From NCBI RefSeq assembly GCF_026278245.1, contig NZ_CP111079.1, forward strand, positions 3,858,501 to 3,922,500: a stretch of DNA of 64,000 nucleotides, written 5' to 3'. Positions 1-9,300 of the stretch are shown piece after piece. The DNA comes from Pontibacter kalidii (GTDB taxonomy: Bacteria > Bacteroidota > Bacteroidia > Cytophagales > Hymenobacteraceae). The notes beneath the pieces are model-generated. The model ran no database searches. It had not been told where the DNA came from and saw only the letters and a list, made by a program, of their open reading frames with translations. Within the stretch, counting starts at the first letter, position 1. The number at the start of each line of letters is the position of its first letter. Position numbers and translations under genes: made by a program.

Positions 1-197
1 TCATCGTCCGCTACCTGGTGGGTGCCCGCGAGCGCCGCAAATGGAAAAGCGAGCTGTCGCTGCGCCTGGCCAGGGAAACGGCCAAGCCCGAATACCGCAA
101 AAAGATTATACCGGTATACCCGCGCCAGCAGCTGCAGTTCATTGACCCCAGCGGCATACCAGTTCAGACCAGCTTTCAGGGCAATGACAAAGCATAG
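1..197 (+). CDS. C-terminal end of an unidentified protein (partial)
   Basis: The frame is open from the window edge to a TAG at 195-197 and gives about 64 residues ending QGNDKA. Codon use is GC-rich at the third position, like the neighbours, so this is very likely the 3' end of a real gene whose start lies upstream of the window. The stretch is basic at first (ARERRKWKSE), with no recognisable motif or membrane segment. Function is not assigned. Confidence 0.55.
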   Translation, partial: IVRYLVGARERRKWKSELSLRLARETAKPEYRKKIIPVYPRQQLQFIDPSGIPVQTSFQGNDKA

Positions 198-302
198 AAC
201 TTCCCATATATCTATCAATCAAGCAGATAGTTCAGATTTGCTTCAGATTCGTGCCGTAAGTTTACACTTCAAAATATTATTTAACATTTAAAGTTAAGAG
301 AC

Positions 303-749
303 ATGAAGAAGATATTAGTTGGATTTGCCTTTGTTGGAGCTTCAGTTATAGCCGCCCAGGCACAGGATGTAGCCACGAAAGATGTACCACAAGCAGTAGC
401 GGCTGTCTTAACACAGCAGTACGCCAATGCCACCGACCTGGAATGGGAGATGGATGGCGCTAATTACGAAGCGGATTTCGATGTGGACAGAATAGACCAC
501 AATGTGCTGATAGACCCATCGGGCAAGATTCTGATGACCAAGCGCGACGTGATGGAAAAAGACCTGCCCCAATCCGTGAAAGCCGCCATAGATCAAAGCT
601 ACAAAGGCATGCGCCTCGACGATGTGGAGCAACTGGAGAAAGACGGAACTACCTATTACCAGGTAGAGCTGGACCAGAAAGGCGAGGACAAAAAAGTTGT
701 TTTCGCTGCGGATGGCAAAGAAGTGACGGATCCCGCTTACTGGGACTAA
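303..749 (+). CDS. Exported PepSY-like (beta-lactamase-inhibitor-like) protein
   Basis: 148 residues. A Sec signal peptide (KKILVGFAFVGASVIAAQAQ, residues 2-21) points to the periplasm or surface. The mature part holds two tandem copies of a PepSY-like unit, one starting at VPQAVAAVL and the other at LPQSVKAAI, each followed by a strand with an acidic or aromatic pattern such as YEADFDVD or YYQVELD. This matches the small PepSY_like family common in Bacteroidota. Members are exported, and a role in binding or inhibiting exported enzymes is suggested but unproven. The gene is monocistronic: the next gene is convergent and a hairpin terminator follows the stop codon. Confidence 0.75.
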   Translation: MKKILVGFAFVGASVIAAQAQDVATKDVPQAVAAVLTQQYANATDLEWEMDGANYEADFDVDRIDHNVLIDPSGKILMTKRDVMEKDLPQSVKAAIDQSYKGMRLDDVEQLEKDGTTYYQVELDQKGEDKKVVFAADGKEVTDPAYWD

Positions 750-776
750 CGCACACGTAAAAGTATAAGCATATGG

Positions 777-816
777 AAAGCGCCTGGAGCCTATGGTTTC
801 AGGCGCTTTTTATTTT
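777..816 (+). terminator. Rho-independent terminator of the PepSY-like gene
   Basis: A ten-base stem AAAGCGCCTG / CAGGCGCTTT is followed by a T-rich tract, 28 bases after the stop codon at 749. Confidence 0.85.
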
Positions 817-864
817 AAGCGATCGTAAAGTATACTTAACCCTGTGCATCAGGTAACGAAAAAT

Positions 865-1248
865 TTAGAACATGGTATTGTCATTGGCCGAGGTCTCCGG
901 AATCACCTGCAACACATCCCAGTGCTCCACGATTTTGCCTTGTTCATCAAAGCGGAAAATATCGATGCCGGCATAGTCAGAGTCGCCAGGCCAGTGCTGC
1001 CAGCAGTGTAACACGACATAATTACCTTCTGCGAGCACGCGCCTGACCTCAGCCTTCTTTCCCGGGTACTCCCGCGCCATCCGCTCAAAGTATTCGACAA
1101 AGGCATCCTTGCCATCGCCTACATGCGGGTTGTGCTGGATGTATACCTCGCCTACATACCTGTTGATTGCCTCGCCCGGACGGCATTGGTTGAACATCAG
1201 ATCGTAAAAAGCGATGGCATTCTGTTTATTTTGCTCCAATTGGCTCAT
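865..1248 (-). CDS. SnoaL-like / NTF2-like fold protein
   Basis: 127 residues with the usual layout of short NTF2-like proteins: N-terminal helices ([16 protein letters not shown]), then strands around [20 protein letters not shown] and a C-terminal strand pair with HCWQHW and [19 protein letters not shown]. This is the SnoaL-like pattern (YIQHNP, F.IVEHWDV) widely seen in small cytosolic proteins of unknown substrate. There is no signal peptide. It is monocistronic and convergent with the upstream PepSY-like gene. The family assignment is firm, the function open. Confidence 0.75.
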   Translation of the reverse strand: MSQLEQNKQNAIAFYDLMFNQCRPGEAINRYVGEVYIQHNPHVGDGKDAFVEYFERMAREYPGKKAEVRRVLAEGNYVVLHCWQHWPGDSDYAGIDIFRFDEQGKIVEHWDVLQVIPETSANDNTMF

Positions 1249-1618
1249 AGCAGCTATACCTTTTGAGTGAGACTATACAGGTATTACGCCGCTGTATGCA
1301 ACTGGTATGGGAAGAGCGGAGTTGACAAAAATGCGCTAAAATGCCCTTTGTCCTGAACACCTGGCTTGTGTGCGCCTGTGCTAAAGCGGAGGGCTATACC
1401 TTGTAGACGCACAGAAGACTACAGACACGTTAAGTTGGGAACCTGAGAGTATAACCGCTGCAGAGAGCTTCCTGAAACGTTTTAAGTTGGAGGACTTACC
1501 AAAGCGGTTACAGGTTTTATAAGCTCCGTGAGGCCAGCAGTTTATACTTTGCAACCTTCCGGAGGGCGGCCTGGTATGGAATCATACTTTAAGACGAACT
1601 ACCGCTAAACCAATACAG
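1249..1618. other. Gene-free stretch between divergent genes
   Basis: About 370 bases separating the NTF2-like gene (minus) from the lipoprotein gene (plus). It must hold both promoters. A TATACTTTGC at about 1543 is promoter-like for the plus-strand gene, but it is also an instance of the over-represented word of this genome. No ORF, repeat or RNA gene was recognised. Confidence 0.4.
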
Positions 1619-2245
1619 ATGAAATTATACTTTATAGCACCTGCCATACTTATACTCCTGGCCTCCTGCGGCTCCGACTCGGCCGACGGTAACTATAACC
1701 GCGCTGCCAGCGATGAGTTGATAGCGGAACAGGTAGACACCGGAACCAAAGCCACCATCGACAGCATCGCGCAGGTGGCCGAAGAGGGTACCATTCTGCA
1801 CCCGCTCCCCGACACCTTGACCAGACTGCTGCAGCAAAAGCAGCCGCAGGCACAGGTTGCCACCCTCACCGACCAGGCTATGGCCAACAAAACGGCGCAG
1901 GTTGACAACCCGCTCTACCTGCGCGGCAACCTCAACGGCAACAGCACCCCGGACTATGCCGTGCAGGTGCTGCAGAACGACTCCATCCACATCCTGGCCT
2001 TCCTCGACTATACCCGGAAACCACAGGAGGTGAAAGTAGCCGCTTACCCTGCCCAACAGCTGAACGGCAGCCGCTACAGCACCTTTCAGCTAAGACTGGC
2101 CCCGCAGGACTCGCTGGTGCGCAACCCGCGCCGGCAGCAAATGACCAGCCTGAAGACAGATGGCATCTCGGTGATAGAAGACAACCGCACCACGTTATAC
2201 ATGCTGCAGAACGGCCGCTTCATCCCTTTCGATGCACAGCAGTAA
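1619..2245 (+). CDS. Lipoprotein of unknown function
   Basis: 208 residues. The N-terminus MKLYFIAPAILILLASCGSD is a lipoprotein signal with lipobox LASC, so the mature protein starts at Cys17 and is anchored to a membrane, probably the outer membrane. The remainder is soluble, with a Gln-rich helix (LTRLLQQKQPQAQVATL) and a central strand-rich part around NPLYLRGNLNGNSTPDYAVQVLQ. That segment resembles the FG-GAP-like pattern 'G.LNGN..PD.A' but occurs only once. No family was recognised. It is probably transcribed alone, since the next gene has its own promoter-like element. Confidence 0.7.
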   Translation: MKLYFIAPAILILLASCGSDSADGNYNRAASDELIAEQVDTGTKATIDSIAQVAEEGTILHPLPDTLTRLLQQKQPQAQVATLTDQAMANKTAQVDNPLYLRGNLNGNSTPDYAVQVLQNDSIHILAFLDYTRKPQEVKVAAYPAQQLNGSRYSTFQLRLAPQDSLVRNPRRQQMTSLKTDGISVIEDNRTTLYMLQNGRFIPFDAQQ

Positions 2246-2289
2246 CGTATGAGGCTAAAAATTTTGGTAAATTGCAGGTCTTTGCGTTT

Positions 2290-2297
2290 TACCTTTG
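2290..2297 (+). promoter_or_regulatory. Bacteroidota -7 element (TACCTTTG) before the J-domain gene
   Basis: TACCTTTG fits TAnnTTTG. TTTTGG at about 2262-2267 could be the -33 box, roughly 23 bases upstream. The predicted start of transcription lies only a few bases before the ATG at 2307, so the message would be leaderless or nearly so. Confidence 0.45.
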
Positions 2298-2306
2298 CCA
2301 ACTCGT

Positions 2307-3365
2307 ATGCCCCACTCCAATAAACCTGTTCCTTCACTTACCCCACAAATCACCTCCCCGGGCAACCGGAAACTGAGCAAGCTGCAGCAGGAGTTCAACC
2401 AGAAAACGGAGCAGATCGGGCAACTGAAGCAGGAATTAGCTGCCGGGCGTAAAAGTATAAACCTGGCCCAAAAGCGTATCGAAAAGGAGTTGCGGCCCAT
2501 TATTGAGCAGCAGCTGGAGAGGCGCGTGGAGCTGGCATACTTACTGGATGCCGCGTATGCGCTATCCATCTTCAGCTTTCGGGAGAAAGAAAAACTGGCT
2601 GCGCTAATCGAGAATATCACCTTCGACCTGGTCTCCAGCTACGAGCGCCGCGACATGGTGGAGCTGCACGACAAGTATGCTGAGTTCACCTATGCCGAAC
2701 GCACCACCTTTGCAGCGGAAGATGTAGAGGAGGTTATACCTGATGAGCTCGGGTTAGAGGATGAATTCGAAGATCTGGATGATTTTGAGCGCATTCAGGC
2801 GCAACTGGACCGGGAAACGGAGCAAAGGGAACGGGAAAAACAGAACCGCCAGAAAAGCCGCAAAACCAAAGCGCAGCTGGCCAAGGAAGCCCAGGCGAAA
2901 GCCGAACTCAGCAACATCAGCAAGGCCAGCCGCCGCGTGTACACCGAACTGGCCAAGCAGCTTCACCCCGACAAAGAGCGCGACGAAGCCAAACGCGCCT
3001 GGAAAGAGGAAGCGATGAAACGCGTCACCCAGGCCTACCACCACGACGACTTTTTTGAGCTGCTGCGCCTGCAGATGGAGTTTATGCAGGAACAAGGCCA
3101 GGCATTGGGCACACTTCCCGATGAGCAGCTGCAGTATTACGTGCAAATTCTGACTGACCAGGTAGAGGAGCTAAAAGCAGAGCTCCATGATTTCTTAACT
3201 GGCCCGAACGCTGGCTTTTACACCCGCTTTTGCGGCACTCCCAAACAAATGGACCAGAAGTTCAAATCAGCCAAAGAAGACCTGCACCGGGAGCTGGAGC
3301 AGCTAAAACAGAACCTCCGCACTTTGCAAAGTGATCCGCAGATGATCAGGGTGCTGTTGAAGTAG
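2307..3365 (+). CDS. J-domain protein with coiled-coil flanks
   Basis: 352 residues from ATG 2307; an in-frame TTG at 2295 is possible but lies inside the promoter-like element. Residues 20-190 are charged and helical with several coiled-coil stretches (KLSKLQQEFNQKTEQIGQLK; EQREREKQNRQKSRKTKAQL). Around residues 205-265 is a J domain with the diagnostic HPD (LAKQLHPDKERDE), a preceding helix (SRRVYTELA) and a following helix (EEAMKRVTQAYHHDDF). A C-terminal coiled coil ends the protein. J domains recruit and stimulate DnaK. The rest does not match DnaJ (no zinc finger, no GF region), so it is a J protein with an unknown client. It has no signal peptide and is likely cytosolic. Confidence 0.75.
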   Translation: MPHSNKPVPSLTPQITSPGNRKLSKLQQEFNQKTEQIGQLKQELAAGRKSINLAQKRIEKELRPIIEQQLERRVELAYLLDAAYALSIFSFREKEKLAALIENITFDLVSSYERRDMVELHDKYAEFTYAERTTFAAEDVEEVIPDELGLEDEFEDLDDFERIQAQLDRETEQREREKQNRQKSRKTKAQLAKEAQAKAELSNISKASRRVYTELAKQLHPDKERDEAKRAWKEEAMKRVTQAYHHDDFFELLRLQMEFMQEQGQALGTLPDEQLQYYVQILTDQVEELKAELHDFLTGPNAGFYTRFCGTPKQMDQKFKSAKEDLHRELEQLKQNLRTLQSDPQMIRVLLK

Positions 3366-3619
3366 GGGAGTAATTTATACCGCCAGTTTGAGCGCAGCGG
3401 TATCTGGCGGTGATTTATGGTAGTCAGTTTGTAACTGGTGTTTCTTTCATTCTTATACTTTCGCCAGTTACAAACTGGCCTCATCGCAAGCCACAAGTTG
3501 CGTTCTCGCTAAACTTGCGGCATGGTTGGGCATGGTTGTCCCGCTCTTTCGGATTCGCGATCCGAAAGTTTTCTACTACAAGGATTTATAATCCGCCCCG
3601 AACAGCCGTACAAACCTGC
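3366..3619. repeat. REP-like palindromes upstream of the REP-associated transposase
   Basis: Several short imperfect palindromes: CCAGTTACAAACTGG near 3467-3481, with an inverted partner CAGTTTGTAACTGG about 40 bases earlier, and CTTTCGGATTCGCGATCCGAAAG at 3546-3568 (stem of nine bases). The first shares the TTRCAAA centre of palindromes seen elsewhere in the window; the second has a different centre (TCGCG). Confidence 0.6.
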
Positions 3620-4165
3620 ATGGGACTGAAGAATAAAATACATGCAGGTTATTTATACTTCCTCACACTGACGGTAGTAGATTGGGTGGATGTATTTACC
3701 CGCCCAACATACCGGCATATTCTGATAGATTCTCTAAGATATTGCCAGCAGCACAAAGGGCTGGAGCTATACGCCTGGTGCCTGATGAGCAATCACCTTC
3801 ATCTAATTGTCGGAGCACGAGACGGGTATAACCTTTCAGACATACTTCGTGACTTTAAAAAGTTCTCCAGCAAAGCTATCCTAAAGGCCATACAGGAAGA
3901 AAACGAAAGCCGCAAAGACTGGCTGCTCAACCGTTTTGCTTATACAGCGACCAATGATTTAAAAACCAAGAACTTCAAATTCTGGCTGGACGGCAACGAA
4001 GCCAAAGAACTACACACAAATGCGTTCATGGAGCAGAAGCTGGAGTACATCCATCAAAACCCTGTAGTAGCTGAAATTGTAGCCGAGCCAGAGCATTACC
4101 TGTATAGTTCAGCACTGAATTACGCTGGCCAACCCGGGCTTCTGGATGTTATATTGCTGGAGTAA
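3620..4165 (+). CDS. REP-associated tyrosine transposase (RAYT, Y1/HUH family)
   Basis: 181 residues from ATG 3620 (MGLKNKIHAGYLYFLT). The HUH metal-binding motif is HLHLIV at about residues 59-64 inside CLMSNHLHLIVGA, the most conserved part of the IS200/RAYT family. A C-terminal YIHQNPVVAEIV (about residues 142-153) matches the RAYT YxHxNPV motif. RAYTs are single-strand nucleases linked to REP palindromes and are usually domesticated rather than self-mobile. Here the gene lies between REP-like palindromes on both sides, which supports the call. Length is normal for the family and the gene looks intact. Longer in-frame starts upstream run through the palindromes and are unlikely. Confidence 0.9.
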   Translation: MGLKNKIHAGYLYFLTLTVVDWVDVFTRPTYRHILIDSLRYCQQHKGLELYAWCLMSNHLHLIVGARDGYNLSDILRDFKKFSSKAILKAIQEENESRKDWLLNRFAYTATNDLKTKNFKFWLDGNEAKELHTNAFMEQKLEYIHQNPVVAEIVAEPEHYLYSSALNYAGQPGLLDVILLE

Positions 4166-4296
4166 AGGTCGGATTACAAATCCTCATAGTAGGTACTTCG
4201 GGATTACAAATCCCGAAGAGCGGCGGCAGTAGCGTGGATCTGTACTTCCCATTGCTTTTTTGATTTGCCAAGACACTTGCTTTTTCGGATTTGCAA
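4166..4296. repeat. REP-like palindromes downstream of the RAYT gene
   Basis: GGATTACAAATCC occurs near 4171-4183 and CTTCGGGATT-ACA-AATCCCGAAG at 4196-4218 (ten-base stem, followed by AGAGCGG). The half palindrome TTCGGATTTGCAA at 4284-4296 is interrupted by the IS element. Same family as the sequences upstream of the RAYT. Confidence 0.65.
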
Positions 4297-5559
4297 TTAG
4301 GAGTGTTCGGAAGAGTTATGGAATCGTAAAAGAAGGGATAATGCATAAAAGTTATGGCCGCTATTATATCCTCTACCAAAGTAAGCGTGGAATCCTTACT
4401 GCAGTATATTCCCGAGGAGAGCTTTTCTGCTCTTGCCCATCAGACGAGAGTTGATTACAAGGTGCATAAGTTGTATGGGCGCAGCATGTTTTACCTACTG
4501 CTCTACGGTCTGATAAGTGATGAGAGAATAGGGCAGCGGAGCCTGGCAGATTATTTCAACACAGCTAAGTTCCGGGCATTTGCCAAGCTCGATGCCTCTT
4601 CCCAGATCAGCCACAGCTCCCTCTCCGACAGGCTGGCCACCATGCCAGTGAGCTTTTTTGAGCAGGCCTATCAGCAGGTCTATCACCTCTTCTCGCGCCA
4701 CTACGGGGAGCAGCAGGCAGCAGGCCACTCCATTACCCGGGTTGACTCGACCATGGTTTGCGAGCAGGCCAACAAATTGGAGGCCGGTATGCGTGTGGGG
4801 CGCAAGAAGGACGGCAAAAAACAGATCAAGTACACGCTGGCCCTGCAGGACCTGTTTCCCTCCTCCGTGGAGCTGTTTTCCAAACAATCCGAGTTGAGCG
4901 AGGACAAGACCATTGCCAGGCTTATCCTGGGCCAGGTAGCAGCCGAGGACAACGTGGTTGTCTTCGACAGGGGCGTGCAGCAGCGCAGGAGCTTTTGCCG
5001 GATAGATGCAAAGCAGCTTTGGTTTATCACCCGGCTCAAGAAGAATGCCCGCTGCCAAACCGGCACTTGTTTCTCGACGGCGGCTGGAGAGCGGGTAGGC
5101 AACGTGCGCATCCTCAGCGATGAGTTGTGTTGGCTCTACTCCCATGGCAAGCAGGTCGAGGTGCCTTTTCGCCTCATCAAAGCTGTGACCGACAAAGGCA
5201 AAGTGATTCCCTTGCTCACCAACCGCTTTGACGTATCGGCTAAGGCCATTGCCAGGCTCTACCGCAGGCGCTGGGACATAGAGGTCTTCTTCCGCTTTCT
5301 CAAGCAGGAGCTCAACCTCTCCCATCTGCTCACGGTCAGCCTCAACGGTATCAAAATCATCCTTTACATGACGCTGATACTGGCCATGATGCTGTTGGTC
5401 TACAGGAAAGTAAATGAGCTGGGATACAAAACCGCCAAAAGAAGATTTGCCATGGAGCTTGATGAACGTATCACGGCCTTGCTTATCGTCATAGCAGGAG
5501 GAAAACCAGAGATTGTCTTTGCCAATATGAAAACGTAAACAACTTCCGAACACTCCTAA
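4297..5559 (+). mobile_element. Complete IS4-family insertion sequence, 1263 bp
   Basis: The ends are perfect inverted repeats of 17 bases, TTAGGAGTGTTCGGAAG at 4297-4313 and its complement at 5543-5559. A direct copy of TTGCAA lies immediately outside each end (4291-4296 and 5560-5565) and is the likely target duplication. Removing the element and one TTGCAA restores the palindrome TTCGGATTTGCAAATCCGAA, so the element sits in the centre of a REP-like palindrome. Because TTGCAA is itself a palindrome, the outer IR continues visually to 30 bases. One transposase ORF fills the element. Confidence 0.85.
4354..5538 (+). CDS. IS4-family transposase (DDE)
   Basis: 394 residues, full length and uninterrupted. 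The DDE catalytic triad is visible: first Asp in ITRVDSTMV (about residue 130), second Asp in VVVFDRGVQQ (about residue 205), and Glu in the IS4 signature YRRRWDIEVFFRFLK (about residues 302-316; Y-(2)-R-(3)-E-(6)-K). An N-terminal helical DNA-binding region precedes it. It catalyses cut-and-paste transposition of its own element. All motifs are present, so the copy may be active. An overlapping open frame on the opposite strand is a shadow. Confidence 0.95.
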   Translation: MAAIISSTKVSVESLLQYIPEESFSALAHQTRVDYKVHKLYGRSMFYLLLYGLISDERIGQRSLADYFNTAKFRAFAKLDASSQISHSSLSDRLATMPVSFFEQAYQQVYHLFSRHYGEQQAAGHSITRVDSTMVCEQANKLEAGMRVGRKKDGKKQIKYTLALQDLFPSSVELFSKQSELSEDKTIARLILGQVAAEDNVVVFDRGVQQRRSFCRIDAKQLWFITRLKKNARCQTGTCFSTAAGERVGNVRILSDELCWLYSHGKQVEVPFRLIKAVTDKGKVIPLLTNRFDVSAKAIARLYRRRWDIEVFFRFLKQELNLSHLLTVSLNGIKIILYMTLILAMMLLVYRKVNELGYKTAKRRFAMELDERITALLIVIAGGKPEIVFANMKT

Positions 5560-5640
5560 TTGCAAATCCGAAAGAGCGGAGGGGGGGGCAGCTGTAGAAG
5601 TCGGATTGCACGCCCGAAAGGGCGGGCACTACGCCTGAGA
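5560..5640. repeat. Right part of the interrupted REP-like palindrome and a GC-rich tail
   Basis: TTGCAAATCCGAAAGAGCGG continues the palindrome split by the IS. A run of eight or more G follows, then CGCCCGAAAGGGCGGGC near 5611-5627, another short palindrome. The next gene is convergent and ends just beyond. Confidence 0.55.
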
Positions 5641-6114
5641 AAACGGAGCTGTCAAATCTTTGATACTTGTCTGCAGTTCATCCGCAAAGGGCTGCAGTTT
5701 AAGTAAAGCTACTTCTTTTTTACCGTCCTGTGATAGAAGTATTTTAGTGCCATCCTCCAGCCAGAGGTAACCATCAAACGAAGTAGAGACAGTCTGTGAC
5801 CAAGAGCGCACCGTAGACTGGTGAATCGTTCTGTTCTTTTTCAGGAAGATGCATTTGATGCCCGGGAAAGGCTCTTGCTGCCCTATAGTATACCCCAACA
5901 CATGCACCCCAACTCTGTATGTCCCGTTATAGGGATCAATTTCAAGGCACTTAAAGTATAAAAATGGAAAGATACCGGCTACGATCAGAATTAGGCCTCC
6001 TACAGGCTGAGTTATGGCCAAGGCTATGCCTCCAATCATAATAACTATAGCGCACACCTTTGTTCCGAAGCCCAAAGGCTCTGTTAATCTGTACCTGAGC
6101 AAGGGTGTTTCCAT
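5629..6114 (-). CDS. Small membrane protein with two N-terminal TM helices, unknown function
   Basis: 161 residues. Two hydrophobic segments lie at about 19-37 (VCAIVIMIGGIALAITQPVG) and 38-56 (GLILIVAGIFPFLYFKCLEI), followed by a soluble strand-rich part with YNGTYRVGVHVLG, FPGIKCIFLKK and FDGYLWLEDGTKILLSQ. The TM hairpin plus beta-rich cytosolic tail resembles PH-like membrane proteins, but no family is claimed. It is a single gene, convergent with the IS/REP patch and divergent from mfd. Its last codons overlap the REP-derived GC-rich tail. Confidence 0.6.
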   Translation of the reverse strand: METPLLRYRLTEPLGFGTKVCAIVIMIGGIALAITQPVGGLILIVAGIFPFLYFKCLEIDPYNGTYRVGVHVLGYTIGQQEPFPGIKCIFLKKNRTIHQSTVRSWSQTVSTSFDGYLWLEDGTKILLSQDGKKEVALLKLQPFADELQTSIKDLTAPFSQA

Positions 6115-6223
6115 AGCACCGAAAGATATTATTTTTCTATCTTATCTCGCGGCGAAAAAAAAAGAAAATAACCTCCCCCTCCCCCGCAACCTTCTCCTCC
6201 TCCACAGTGTTTTCTAAAAACTG

Positions 6224-6231
6224 TATCTTTG
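6224..6231 (+). promoter_or_regulatory. -7 element TATCTTTG upstream of mfd
   Basis: A perfect TAnnTTTG, 75 bases before the mfd ATG. A clean TTTG at -33 is not visible, so this is a partial promoter match. Confidence 0.5.
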
Positions 6232-6306
6232 TAAAGAAGAAGTAGCAGAACACGGCTTAACCGAAAAGCCCTGTGTTCTGCCTTTGCTGTTTTGTGATAG
6301 AACTGA

Positions 6307-9300
6307 ATGAAAATATCTGATTTTTTAGAACTGTACCGCCTCGACAGCGTGGTGCAAACCATTGCCGAACGTTTAAAAGCCAAAGAGCCTTACCGCCTGC
6401 AGCTCAAAGGCATGGCAGGCAGCCTGGATGCCGTGATGGCGTCGGCAGTTTATACGTTGAATCCGCAGCATCAACTCTTCGTGCTACACGACCGGGAGGA
6501 GGCCGCTTATTTCTATACCGACCTCAAAAACCTATTGGGCGACCAGAAGGAGATCCTGCTTTTCCCGACCTCCTACAAGCGCCCCTACAGCTTTGACGAT
6601 ACCGAGAATGCTAACATCTTGATGCGCGCCGAGGTACTCAACCGCCTCAACAGCAAAACCGACAAAGGCGAGCTGATCGTGACCTACCCGGAGGCGCTCA
6701 CGGAGAAGGTGATCAACAAGAAATCGCTGGTGGAGAATACGCTGGGTGCCAAGGTGGGCGCGAAGCTGGACGTAAACTTTCTGAGCGAGATGCTGGCCGA
6801 GTATGGCTTCGAGCGCACCGATTTTGTGTACGAGGCGGGCCAGTATGCTGTCCGCGGCGGTATTGTGGATGTGTTCTCGTATGCCAACGACCTGCCCTAC
6901 CGCATTGAGCTCTTCGGCGACGAGATCGAAAGTATACGCACCTTCGACCCGGACACGCAGCTGTCGGTGGAGACGAAAAAGGCCATCTCGATCATCCCCA
7001 ATGTGCAGACCAAACTGCTGCAGGAAACACGCGAGGCATTCCTGGATTTCCTTCCTAAAAATACGAACCTCTGGTTTAAGGATGTGCGCCAGACCCTGGA
7101 CGTGATCGAGGAGTATTTTGACAAGGCCTCGCACAGTTTCGAGAAGATGATGGCCGGTAGCGGCGGCACGCAGATCGTCTCGGACCCCGAGCAGCTTTTC
7201 CAGACGCCAAAGCAGTTCAAGAAGCTGCTCGACAACTTTAACGTGGTGGAGATCGGAAAGCGTTTCCATTTCAAATCCGCAGAGGTGATACAGCTACAGG
7301 CCAAGCCGCAGCCCTCGTTTAACAAAGATTTTAAGCGGCTGGTAAAAGACCTGCACGAGCACCAGGGCGATGGTTTTGTGAACATCATCGCCACCGATTC
7401 TCCGCGCCAGATCAACCGCCTCACCCTGATCTTCGATGAGCTGGACCATGATGTGCGTTTCCAGCACCTGGGCCTTTCGCTGCGCGAGGGCTTCATCGAC
7501 CAGATACTCAAGGTAACCTGCTACACTGATCACCAGCTGTTCGACAGGTTTTACCAGCACAAGGCCAAGGAAGGACATTCCAAGCAAAAGGCCATGACGC
7601 TGAAGGAGCTGCGCTCGCTGCAGCCCGGCGATTATATTACGCACGTGGATTACGGCATCGGCCGCTTTGCCGGGCTCGAGAAAGTGGAAGTGGGCGGCCG
7701 CCTGCAGGAAGCCATCCGGCTCGTGTACCGCGACGACGATCTGCTGTACGTCAGCATTCACTCGCTGCACAAAATCTCCAAGTATAGCGGCAAAGAGGGT
7801 GGTCCGCCAAGTATGAGCAAACTGGGCTCGCCAGAGTGGGAGAACAAGAAGAAGAAGGTAAAGAGCAAGGTTAAAGATATTGCAGCCGAGCTTATCAGCC
7901 TTTACGCCAAGCGCAAAGCCGCACCGGGTTATGCCTACTCCAAAGATGGCTTTTTACAGGCCGAGCTGGAGTCGTCGTTTATTTACGAGGACACCCCCGA
8001 CCAGGCAAAATCTACGGAGGATGTGAAAGCTGACATGGAGCAACCGCACCCGATGGACCGCCTGGTGTGCGGCGATGTGGGCTTTGGTAAAACTGAGGTA
8101 GCCATACGTGCCGCTTTTAAAGCCGCCTGCGATGGCAAGCAGGTCGCCATTCTAGTGCCTACTACTATACTTGCCATGCAGCACTACCGCACGTTCCGCG
8201 ACAGGTTGGAGCAGTTCCCGGTAACCGTAGACTACATCAACCGCTTTAAAACCATCAAGGATACCAAGGAAACTTTAAAGCGCGTGGCCGAAGGCAAAGT
8301 GGATATCCTGATCGGAACGCACCGCATCGTGAGCAAGGATGTGAAGTTTAAAGACCTGGGCCTGCTGGTAATAGACGAGGAGCAAAAGTTTGGTGTGAAG
8401 ACGAAAGACAAGCTGAAGGAGATGCGTGTAAACGTGGATACCCTGACGCTTACGGCCACCCCGATTCCGCGCACGCTGCACTTCTCCCTGATGGGTGCCC
8501 GCGACCTGAGCGTGATTGCCACGCCGCCGCCCAACCGGCAGCCGGTAAAAACGGAGCTGCATGTGTTCGACGAGGTGCTGATTCGCGATGCTGTGGTAAA
8601 CGAGATGAAGCGCGGCGGACAGGTCTTTTTTGTCCATAACCGCATCAAGGATATCGAGGAGATCGCTGATATGATCCTGCGCCAGGTACCGGATGCCAAG
8701 GTAACGTTCGCGCACGGCCAGATGGAGCCTGAGAAACTGGAAAAGCGCATGATGAAGTTCGTGAACGGCGAGTATGACGTGCTGGTATCGACCAACATTA
8801 TCGAGTCGGGCCTGGACATCGAGAACGCCAACACCATCATCATCAACCGCGCCCACATGTTCGGTTTATCGGACCTGCACCAGATGCGGGGCCGGGTAGG
8901 CCGGTCCAACAAAAAAGCGTATTGCTACCTGCTTACGCCTCCTGTGGCTGGCTTGCCTTCCGATGCGCGCAAGCGTTTAAGTACGCTGGAAGAGTTCTCC
9001 GACCTGGGCGAAGGCTTTAAGATTGCTATGCGCGACATGGATATCCGCGGGGCCGGCAACCTGCTGGGGGGTGAGCAAAGCGGCTTTATCACCGACCTTG
9101 GGTTCGATATGTACCACCAGATACTCGACGATGCCGTGAAAGAGCTGAAAGAAACCGAATTCAGAGAGTTGTTCCTGGGCGATAACCTGGCCGAGTTTAT
9201 AGAGCCGGTGCTGGAGTGCAACATCGAAACGGATATGGAAGTGCTGATTCCGGAGAGCTATGTAAGCAACATTTCGGAACGCCTGAACCTCTACAGCAAA

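Noticed and set aside
4495..5565. 356-residue minus-strand open frame across the IS
   Set aside because: Antisense of the transposase; the DDE motifs are in the plus-strand frame.
3366..5640. A composite transposon spanning RAYT and IS4
   Set aside because: Only one IS copy is present and the RAYT is outside its ends; the arrangement is insertion of an IS beside the RAYT rather than a compound element.
6532..8912. Several long antisense frames opposite mfd
   Set aside because: Shadows of a highly conserved gene with GC-rich third positions; no family resemblance.
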